Below are positions 57,978-64,000 of a stretch of DNA of 64,000 bases, in pieces. Under the pieces are notes generated by a model. The model was not told the DNA's origin. It saw only the letters and a list, made by a program, of their open reading frames with translations, and did no database searches. A program made the position numbers and the translations under genes. Position 1 is the first letter of the stretch, and every line of letters begins with the position of its first letter. The stretch is from positions 1 through 64,000 of the forward strand of contig CBDAUF010000001.1 in NCBI GenBank assembly GCA_965200535.1, written 5' to 3'. The stretch is from MPNO01 sp965200535 (GTDB lineage: Bacteria; Pseudomonadota; Alphaproteobacteria; MPNO01).

Positions 57978-58441
57978 GCATGGTACGCCTGACGATCAAC
58001 AGCCGCGCCGTGGAGGCCGACCTCCCGGCCCGTCTCACGCTCGCCGATTTCATCCGCGACCGCGAGGGGCTGACCGGCACGCATCTGACCTGCGAGCAGG
58101 GGGTATGCGGGGCCTGCACGGTGATGGTCGACAGCGCGCCTGAGCGCTCCTGCATTAGTCTTGCGGTGGCCTGCGACGGCCGCGCCGTCCGCACCGTGGA
58201 GGGGTTCGAGGACGATCCCTTAATGGCGGTCATCCGGCGCTGCTTTTCGGCGGCGCATGCGCTGCAATGCGGCTATTGCACGCCCGGCATGCTGATCACT
58301 GCGCACGACATCGCGACCCGGCTTCCCGATGCCGACCGCGACCGCATCCGGCTCGAGCTTAGCGGCAATCTGTGCCGCTGCACCGGCTATATCGGGATAA
58401 TCCGCGCGATCGAGATGGCCCTGGAGGAGCTCCGCGAATGA
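57974..58441 (+). CDS. molybdenum hydroxylase 3, 2Fe-2S small subunit
   Basis: A 155-residue protein with CEQGVCGACTV at about 40, CGYCTPGMLI at about 98 and CRCTGYIGIIRAI at about 134, the complete set for two [2Fe-2S] clusters. ATG 57974 overlaps the medium subunit stop by four bases, and its own stop overlaps the next gene's ATG, so four genes are translationally chained from 54799 to 59382. Confidence 0.93.
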   Translation: MSMVRLTINSRAVEADLPARLTLADFIRDREGLTGTHLTCEQGVCGACTVMVDSAPERSCISLAVACDGRAVRTVEGFEDDPLMAVIRRCFSAAHALQCGYCTPGMLITAHDIATRLPDADRDRIRLELSGNLCRCTGYIGIIRAIEMALEELRE

Positions 58442-59382
58442 CCAGGCCCCGGCGGCTCACCCATGCAAACCTGTTCGTCGCCGACATGGAACGCTCGATG
58501 GACTTCTACCGATCGGTGGTTGGGCTCGACGAATCCTACCGGCGGGTCAATCTGCGCGCCGGTTTCCTGACCAACGGCAACTCGCATCACGACATCGCGG
58601 TGATGGAATACGGCCAGACTTACGCTGGAAAGCGCGAACGGGCGCGGAAGATCGGCCTCAACCATCTCGCCTTCGAGATGGAGAACGATCTGGAACTCAA
58701 CCGGTGGTATCGGGCCGCGATCACCAAGGGTGCCGATATCCATCGTACCGTCGATCATGGCAATACCCATTCCTGCTACATGCACGACCCGGACGGCATC
58801 CAGATCGAGGTCTATTGCGACACGATCAAGGAGTGGTGGCACCTCAAGACCGGGGCGATGACGACCCCCCTGGACGACTGGAAGCCGGGCGGGGGCGAGC
58901 CCTCGACCAAGCCGATGTATCTCGAGGCCCCGGAGATCCGCCGACTGGAGGATGCGCTCCTGCATCCGGTCAAGACCACGCATGCGGTACTGATCGCCGC
59001 CGATTACCGGGCGTGCTTCGACTTCTACACCGAGGTCATCGGTCTCCCGCCCCGATCGGGCGGACGCGAGGCGCGGTTCTGCGTGCTCGCCGGCGGGCTC
59101 GGCATACCGTCGCTCGCGCTGTTCCGCGCGGATACCGGCCTCGCGCCCGGTTTCCACCACATCGCGCTGTCGGCATGGAGCGTCGATGACCTGAAGGCGT
59201 CGCGTGCGGCGCTGGCTGATGCCGGTATCGAAATCGCGGCGGAGACCGACCACCCGTCCCGCTACGCTCTGTGCATCGTCGATCCCGACGGATTCCGCAT
59301 CCAGCTCTATGCAGACCGGCTCGATGCGACCGGTATCGACTGGACCGCCGAGGACATAGCGACCGCTCTCTATCTGGTCTGA
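58438..59382 (+). CDS. two-domain VOC protein, extradiol-dioxygenase-like
   Basis: A 314-residue protein made of two vicinal-oxygen-chelate modules. The first has LTHANLFVADMERSMDFYRSV (His), GLNHLAFEME (His) and DGIQIEVYCD (Glu). The second has TTHAVLIAADYRACFDFYTEV (His), FHHIALSA (His) and DGFRIQLYAD, where Gln replaces Glu. One complete 2-His-1-carboxylate site, in the first domain, fits an Fe(II) or Mn(II) ring-cleaving dioxygenase, though other VOC reactions are possible. Overlap with the small-subunit gene links it to the hydroxylase product. The gap of 290 bp that follows contains an SMP-30 remnant. Confidence 0.87.
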   Translation: MTRPRRLTHANLFVADMERSMDFYRSVVGLDESYRRVNLRAGFLTNGNSHHDIAVMEYGQTYAGKRERARKIGLNHLAFEMENDLELNRWYRAAITKGADIHRTVDHGNTHSCYMHDPDGIQIEVYCDTIKEWWHLKTGAMTTPLDDWKPGGGEPSTKPMYLEAPEIRRLEDALLHPVKTTHAVLIAADYRACFDFYTEVIGLPPRSGGREARFCVLAGGLGIPSLALFRADTGLAPGFHHIALSAWSVDDLKASRAALADAGIEIAAETDHPSRYALCIVDPDGFRIQLYADRLDATGIDWTAEDIATALYLV

Positions 59383-59475
59383 GGAGCCTCGTCCGGTGTG
59401 TTGAACGTCCAGTTCCAGGGACGGATCAGCGCGGTGTCGAACCGTCCGGGCCGAAAGCAAGGCCGTTCGGGCAGA

Positions 59476-59595
59476 TCAGCCTATCCAGAACCGCCCCTGG
59501 CGGTCCGACCGTCCGTCGTTGAAACGCATCCCGGGATTGCCGGGCTTGAGATCGAAGGCCCGGTCGATCTCGCCGATTGCCGGAACCGCGAGTTC
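59476..59595 (-). pseudogene. SMP-30/gluconolactonase remnant
   Basis: The minus strand reads GEIDRAFDLKPGNPG, MRFNDGRSDRQGRFW and then stops. The phrase RFNDG-x-x-D-x-x-GRFW is the metal-binding and active-site signature of SMP-30/gluconolactonase/LRE-type lactonases. Only about 40 codons remain, embedded in a 290 bp gap between the VOC and Rieske genes. I infer a deleted gene; no other sequence in the gap is recognisable. Confidence 0.5.
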
Positions 59596-59672
59596 TTGAA
59601 CCGAGGTTCGATGAGCGGCATCATCTTTCCGGAGAAGAGGTTCGCGTCGCGGACCCCTTGCGGGGAGTCCGA

Positions 59673-60848
59673 GTGGGTACAGATAACCGACCAGAAACCG
59701 ACGTTTATGTCGGCACGGATCTGCCGGAACTGGGCTTTCGCAACTATTGGTACCCCATACTCGCGGCGTGGGGGCTGCGCCGGCGGCCGCGGACGGTGAC
59801 GCTGCTCGGCGAGGACGTGGCCCTCTTTCGCGACGGGGGAAAAATCCATGCGCTGAAGGATCAGTGCGCACACCGCGGCGCGCGCCTGTCGCAGGGGCGA
59901 AGCCTCTATCCAGGCACCGGCACGCTGACCTGCCCCTATCACGGCTGGACCTATGCGGGCGACACCGGACGATGCGTCGCCAAGCTCATGGAAGGCCCCG
60001 ATACCGCCATTCCCGAAGAGGCGCGGGTGAGGGCCTATCCGGTTCGCGAACATCGCGGGGTGATTTGGTTGTTCGTCGGCGACATGGAGGCCGTGCCGCT
60101 GGAGGAAGACCTGCCGGACTGTCTGGCCGATACCGAAGAATGGCACACGATTTCGACCTGGCGGACCTACCGCTGCAACTGGCGCGTGCTCAATGACAAC
60201 CTTTGCTACGACCTGCATGCGCCGTTCGTGCATAGGAACTCGCCGGAGCTGATCCTCCAGCCGATCTTCCCCTTCGCCAGTCGAGTGTCGACGACGAGGC
60301 TGGAGGACGGGAAGGGTCTCGGCTACACCGCGCGCGACGGCATCACCGAGGCCCGCTTTCCCGGCCTCGGCCCCTTTCCGCCGCCACAGGAAGCGTTCCG
60401 GCGCCGGCTGAAACCGCGCGGCCGAGGCAAGGAGATGGACCCGGAGACGGCCGAGGCGACCAAGCGCTACGGCATCAAGTACCGGCACATGTCGCGCCTG
60501 CCCGCAGTGACGCTGGTGGGCCGGCCCGCCGGAGACTATTTCATGTGCCGATGGGTGACGCCGATCGACCGAGAGACGACGCTGTTCTACTCGTTCAACG
60601 CGTTCCGCCGGCGCCATGCGCTCGGGACATTGCTGGACCGAGTCGGCTGGGCGCTCTGGCAATCATGGGTCCATGACTGGGTGTTTTCCGACCAGGACAA
60701 GAGGATCGTCGAGGGCGTGCGTTCGGATGCGGAACAGCTGTCGCGCAGCGACGCAGGCGTGGTTGCCTGGCGGAAATTCATGGTCGAGAACGCGCGCCGC
60801 CCCGGCGCATCCCTGACTGAATCAGGCGCTGGCCGGCCGCCGCCATGA
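59673..60848 (+). CDS. Rieske non-heme iron oxygenase, alpha subunit (first copy)
   Basis: A 391-residue oxygenase with Rieske motifs CAHRGARL and CPYHGWTYAG at about 68-100 (Cys-x-His and Cys-x2-His). The mononuclear iron site is in LNDNLCYDLHAPFVHR at about 175 (Asp/His/His). GTG 59673 is selected because GGGGAG lies five bases upstream; the frame opens earlier through remnant sequence. It resembles phthalate/vanillate-type single-component oxygenases that hydroxylate or O-demethylate aromatic acids. No reductase or ferredoxin gene for electron supply is nearby. It is followed 39 bp later by an SDR gene. Confidence 0.9.
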   Translation: MGTDNRPETDVYVGTDLPELGFRNYWYPILAAWGLRRRPRTVTLLGEDVALFRDGGKIHALKDQCAHRGARLSQGRSLYPGTGTLTCPYHGWTYAGDTGRCVAKLMEGPDTAIPEEARVRAYPVREHRGVIWLFVGDMEAVPLEEDLPDCLADTEEWHTISTWRTYRCNWRVLNDNLCYDLHAPFVHRNSPELILQPIFPFASRVSTTRLEDGKGLGYTARDGITEARFPGLGPFPPPQEAFRRRLKPRGRGKEMDPETAEATKRYGIKYRHMSRLPAVTLVGRPAGDYFMCRWVTPIDRETTLFYSFNAFRRRHALGTLLDRVGWALWQSWVHDWVFSDQDKRIVEGVRSDAEQLSRSDAGVVAWRKFMVENARRPGASLTESGAGRPPP

Positions 60849-60887
60849 CAGGCGTGCGGCCGGAAACCGCTGCGGAATAGATCGAAA

Positions 60888-61667
60888 ATGGATCTTGGAA
60901 TCGAGGGCAGGGTCGCGCTGCTGACCGGTGCGAGCCGGGGGATCGGGCGTGCCTGCGCTCAGGCGCTGGCGGCGGAGGGTGCGCGGGTTGCGATCTGCGC
61001 GCGCGGGCGCGAAGCGATCGAGGCGGCCGCGCGGGAGATCGCTCGAGAAACCGGTGGCGAGGCGGTAGCGTTCGTGGCGGACATGTCGCGCGGCGAGGAT
61101 ATAGACCGCCTGTTGTCCGAGGTCTCGGACGCCGTGGGGCCCGTCGACATCCTGCTTGCCAACAACGGCGGCCCGCCGCGCGGCGGCTTTGACGCGCTCG
61201 AAGACGCGGCATGGCAGGAGGGCTTCGATGTCACGATGATGTCGACGGTCCGCCTGATCCGCGGTGTGCTGCCCGGCATGCGGGAACGCAAATGGGGCCG
61301 GGTGCTGACGATTGTCTCGTCATCGGTGCGCCAGCCGGTCGATCAACTCGAGCTTTCCAACGCTCTCAGGCCCGGGATCGTCGGGCTGTTCAAATCGCTC
61401 GCCGTGACCATGGGCGAGGACAACGTGCTGTTCAACTGTATCGCGCCCGGCCGTGTCATGACCGAACGCTTCCTCGCGGGCTCGAAGAACGCAGGGATGA
61501 CGGAGGAGGCTTATGCCGAGAAGCACCGGACCACGGTGCCGCTCGGACGGATCGGCCGGCCCGAGGAGATCGCCGATGTCGTCGCCTTCCTGGCCTCGGA
61601 GCGCGCGTCCTACATCAACGGCGCAACCGTCATCGTCGACGGCGGAATGATCCGCTCGCTCCACTGA
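60888..61667 (+). CDS. short-chain dehydrogenase/reductase lacking the usual Tyr-x3-Lys
   Basis: A 259-residue SDR with the coenzyme loop TGASRGIGRACA at about 15, NNGGPPRGGF (for NNAG) at about 90, the catalytic-type Ser in VSSSVRQPVD at about 145 and the C-terminal GRIGRPEEIADVVAFLAS and ATVIVDGG. Where YxxxK is expected the sequence reads LELSNALRPGIVG, so the Tyr and Lys are absent. A group of FabG-like SDRs shares this change and its chemistry is unclear. It is probably co-transcribed with the Rieske gene and convergent with a RidA gene six bases away. Confidence 0.88.
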   Translation: MDLGIEGRVALLTGASRGIGRACAQALAAEGARVAICARGREAIEAAAREIARETGGEAVAFVADMSRGEDIDRLLSEVSDAVGPVDILLANNGGPPRGGFDALEDAAWQEGFDVTMMSTVRLIRGVLPGMRERKWGRVLTIVSSSVRQPVDQLELSNALRPGIVGLFKSLAVTMGEDNVLFNCIAPGRVMTERFLAGSKNAGMTEEAYAEKHRTTVPLGRIGRPEEIADVVAFLASERASYINGATVIVDGGMIRSLH

Positions 61668-61673
61668 GCGCCG

Positions 61674-62075
61674 TCAGTCGAGAACCGCAGTGGCCTCGAT
61701 CTCCACCAGCCAGTTCTCGTCCGCGAGGCCCGAGATCACCAGGAGCGTGTTGGCCGGGACGACGGTCATCAACCCCTCGTCCATCACCGCCTTGCGGCCG
61801 GCGCGGACGCCGGGGAGGTTCTCCCGCCCCACCACATAGGTCGTGGTCCGGACGATGTTGTCGAGCGTGCCGCCGAATTCGCGCAGCGCCGCGTCGATGT
61901 TGAGGAGCGCCTGCCTCGCCTGGGCACCCGCGTCCTTCGGATCGACGGTCTTGCCGTCCTTGTCGATCCCGACCTGGCCGGCGAGATACAGGGTCTTGTC
62001 GGCCTGCACGACCCAGGAGAAGTTGCCCGGCGGTGCGACGATGCTCTCGGGGTTGATGTAGCTGCGCTTGGGCAT
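61674..62075 (-). CDS. RidA family protein (single domain)
   Basis: A 133-residue YjgF/UK114 protein: FSWVVQADKTLYLAGQVGIDKDG at about 20, QARQALLNIDAALREFGG at about 52, and the closing VPANTLLVISGLADENWLVEIEATAVLD. The classic substrate-binding Arg (PARS) is replaced by PANT, so imine deaminase activity is not certain. ATG 62075 follows GGGAGG. It lies between two oxygenase genes on the opposite strand. RidA proteins often sit in heterocycle and amine pathways (for example RutC in pyrimidine breakdown), where unstable imines or carbamates appear. Confidence 0.9.
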   Translation of the reverse strand: MPKRSYINPESIVAPPGNFSWVVQADKTLYLAGQVGIDKDGKTVDPKDAGAQARQALLNIDAALREFGGTLDNIVRTTTYVVGRENLPGVRAGRKAVMDEGLMTVVPANTLLVISGLADENWLVEIEATAVLD

Positions 62076-62179
62076 TCGAGCCTCCCGACAATATGATCGG
62101 CGATCAGGATAGCATCGCGGCTGGGGCGGCGAACCCCGCCCGCACCCATCGGGAAGGGGCATTCCCGGGAGGGATCGAG

Positions 62180-63448
62180 ATGGCGAAACGCGTGACCTAC
62201 CTGAAGGGCGAGTACGCCGGATACCGAGCCGCGCTCGACACGCTCGCCATCGACAAGGAGCTGACCCAGGTCGGACCGGGCACGCCGGGAGGCGAATATC
62301 TCCGCCGATTCTGGCATCCGGTCGCGTTTACCGCCGAACTCGAGGACGTGCCGCGGCGCGTCCGGGTGCTGGGCGAGGACCTCGCGCTGTTCAGGGACAA
62401 GTCGGGCCGCATCGGGCTTCTCGCGCTCAACTGTTCGCACCGGGGCACGTCGCTCGAGTTCGGCATCGTCCGGGAGCGCGGCATCATGTGCTGCTATCAC
62501 GGCTGGGTATTCGATGTGAACGGCCGGATCTTGGAGACCCCGGGCGAACCCGCCGACAGCACGCTCAAGGACCGGTTGTGGCACGGCGCCTATCCGGTCC
62601 GCGAGTTCAAGGGTCTGATCTTCGCCTATATGGGTCCGCCGGAGCACCGTCCTCCGTTTCCGATCTACGATTCCTTCGAACTCGACAACTACCGGCTCGA
62701 GCCTTGGGGCGGCAACGTCCTGCCGTGCAACTGGATCCAGGTGAAGGAAAACGCCATGGACCCGGTGCACACCTCGTTCCTGCACAGCATCAACTTCACC
62801 GAATCCTTCGGCGTCATCCCGGAACTCGATTTCCGCGAAAATCCGCTGGGCATGATGTATGTCGGGGTGCGCCGGATCGGGAGCAATGTCTGGGTACGCT
62901 CTACCGAGATGATCATGCCCAACCTGCACCAGCTCGCACCGACCTTCGAGACCGGCGAGACGCCCAAGACCTTCTCGCGGCCGATGCAGTCGATCTGGGC
63001 GGTGCCGCTGGACGACACCCACACGATGAATATCGGTTTCAACCACTATGACGAGATCGAACCGCCCGACATGGAGAAGTATTACCTCGGCACCGATTTC
63101 GGTCAGATGCCCGACCGGCCCTACAAGGAGCGCCAGCGTCTGCCCGGCGACTACGACGCCCAGGTCAGCATCGGCCCGACCGCGATCCACGCGCGCGAAC
63201 ATCTGGGCGCGACGGACCGCGGCGTGAGCCTGTTCCGCCGCCTAGTGCGTCGGGGCATCCGCGACGTCGCCGAGGGCCGCGATCCGGTGCCGCCCGCGCA
63301 GCGCGCCGAGGGGCCGATCCGCACCTTCGCGCATGACACGATCATGGTCGAGCCGGAGATGAACGATCCCGCCGCCGAGCGCGACCGGCTGCGCCAGATC
63401 GGGAACGAGGTAACCGACGACGTCATCGCCGGCAGGTATGCGCGTTGA
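62180..63448 (+). CDS. Rieske non-heme iron oxygenase, alpha subunit (second copy)
   Basis: A 422-residue oxygenase with CSHRGTSLEFG and CCYHGWVFDVNG at about 90-115 (Rieske cluster) and the iron site region ENAMDPVHTSFLHS at about 190. It differs from the first copy in length and spacing, so it is not a recent duplicate. ATG 62180 follows GGGAGGGATCGAG. It is divergent from the RidA gene (104 bp apart) and 26 bp upstream of the isochorismatase-family gene. Hydroxylation of a ring substrate is likely; the electron donor protein is not encoded here. Confidence 0.9.
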   Translation: MAKRVTYLKGEYAGYRAALDTLAIDKELTQVGPGTPGGEYLRRFWHPVAFTAELEDVPRRVRVLGEDLALFRDKSGRIGLLALNCSHRGTSLEFGIVRERGIMCCYHGWVFDVNGRILETPGEPADSTLKDRLWHGAYPVREFKGLIFAYMGPPEHRPPFPIYDSFELDNYRLEPWGGNVLPCNWIQVKENAMDPVHTSFLHSINFTESFGVIPELDFRENPLGMMYVGVRRIGSNVWVRSTEMIMPNLHQLAPTFETGETPKTFSRPMQSIWAVPLDDTHTMNIGFNHYDEIEPPDMEKYYLGTDFGQMPDRPYKERQRLPGDYDAQVSIGPTAIHAREHLGATDRGVSLFRRLVRRGIRDVAEGRDPVPPAQRAEGPIRTFAHDTIMVEPEMNDPAAERDRLRQIGNEVTDDVIAGRYAR

Positions 63449-63474
63449 ACGATCGAGCCGCGGGGAGAACAACC

Positions 63475-64000
63475 GTGCCGCAAGACCTGCTGACCGGCCT
63501 GTCCGCGGTGGTCGCGCCCGGCCACACGGCGGTGCTGGCGATCGACCTGCAGAACGATTTCTGCGCCCCGGGCGGACACACCGAGGGCAATCTCGGCAAG
63601 GACGTAGCCGGCTGCCAGGCCGTGGTCGAACCCGTCGAACGGTTGGCCGCCGCTGCCCGGCGCGCCGGCGCGCTCGTCGTCTGGATCAAGGCGGATTACG
63701 ACCGCGCCTATCTGTCGCCGCCGATCCACGCGCGTCAGGTCGCGCGCGGCATCGAGGAGGCGTACTGCGTTTCCGGAACGTGGGGAGCGGAGTTCTACCG
63801 GGTGAGCCCGGAAGACGGCGACCTCGTAATCGAGAAGCACCGCCACAGCGCGTTCGCCGGCACCGAACTCGACCAGGTGCTGCGCGACCGCGGTATCCGC
63901 ACGCTGGTGATGGCAGGAGTGCAGACCCATGTCTGCGTCGAATCCACCTTGCGCGACGCGTCGGCGCGCGGCTACTACGTCGTCGTTCCGGGAGATTGTG
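63475..64000 (+). CDS. isochorismatase-family cysteine hydrolase (amidase-like), cut by the window end
   Basis: The first 175 codons show the full triad of the family: Asp in VLAIDLQNDF at about 25, Lys in VIEKHRHSAF at about 120 and Cys in GVQTHVCVESTLRDA at about 147. Relatives include maleamate amidase (NicF), N-carbamoylsarcosine amidase, biuret hydrolase and ureidoacrylate hydrolase (RutB), all hydrolysing C-N bonds left after ring opening. GTG 63475 has GGGGAG seven bases upstream. The C-terminus lies beyond 64000. Its place after a ring-opening amidohydrolase, a maleate isomerase-like gene and RidA fits a late amide-cleavage step. Confidence 0.88.
   Translation, partial: MPQDLLTGLSAVVAPGHTAVLAIDLQNDFCAPGGHTEGNLGKDVAGCQAVVEPVERLAAAARRAGALVVWIKADYDRAYLSPPIHARQVARGIEEAYCVSGTWGAEFYRVSPEDGDLVIEKHRHSAFAGTELDQVLRDRGIRTLVMAGVQTHVCVESTLRDASARGYYVVVPGDC

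Overview
The window is GC-rich (about 65-70% by eye) and almost wholly coding. Strong AGGAGG-type ribosome sites, frequent GTG/TTG starts and overlapping stop/start codons point to a free-living or host-associated Alphaproteobacterium. Family content agrees: TTT/Bug and TAXI-TRAP solute binding proteins, three three-subunit xanthine-dehydrogenase-type molybdenum hydroxylases, a two-gene IorA/IorB, and Rieske and Baeyer-Villiger oxygenases. A Rhodospirillales-like lineage is an inference only. No intact transcription regulator gene was recognised anywhere in the 64 kb.

Layout. (1) 1-5.53 kb, minus strand: an outer-membrane module of DcaP-like porin (start only), a Slam-type outer-membrane translocator with TPRs and a barrel, a surface lipoprotein and a general porin. 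It is followed by a broken integrase fused to a broken porin. (2) 5.73-14.9 kb, minus: a nine-gene operon of FMN reductase, molybdenum hydroxylase L-M-S, acyl-CoA synthetase, enoyl-CoA hydratase-like protein, FAD monooxygenase and a split ThDP decarboxylase. Its core resembles furoate (Hmf) gene sets. (3) 14.9-30.8 kb: acetyltransferase, orphan Bug protein, YkvA protein, indolepyruvate oxidoreductase IorA/B, MetE-like protein, sugar-type ABC ATPase and permease without a binding protein, a second molybdenum hydroxylase (M-S-L), a D-tartrate dehydratase-like enolase, a VOC protein and a DUF1989 protein. (4) 31.0-38.0 kb, plus: a second outer-membrane module (porin, lipoprotein, Slam, second lipoprotein, DcaP-like porin), the mirror image of module 1. 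(5) 38.0-44.6 kb: gene remnants, a single-chain triple RidA protein, an MFS exporter, a Baeyer-Villiger monooxygenase, and decayed S24 repressor and PIN toxin fragments. (6) 44.6-64 kb: NMT1-type ABC importer, TAXI-TRAP importer, ornithine-cyclodeaminase-like protein, Asp/Glu racemase family protein, cyanurate/barbiturate-type ring-opening amidohydrolase, a third molybdenum hydroxylase (L-M-S), two-domain VOC protein, two Rieske oxygenases, SDR, RidA and an isochorismatase-family amidase. Together these look like uptake, hydroxylation and hydrolytic opening of an N-heterocycle.

The most striking structure is the pair of mirror-image Slam/lipoprotein/porin modules. They flank a 25 kb catabolic block bounded by a diverged inverted repeat of about 250 bp, and the repeat runs straight into the 5' ends of two porin copies. 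Only one of the three general porin copies (3224-4357) keeps an ATG and a ribosome site. The other two are joined to the repeat at the same codon. This may be an antigen or porin variation locus, or the scar of a segmental inversion and duplication. Scattered remnants (integrase, IS5-type transposase, S24 peptidase, PIN toxin, SMP-30) suggest past mobile-element activity and ongoing erosion.
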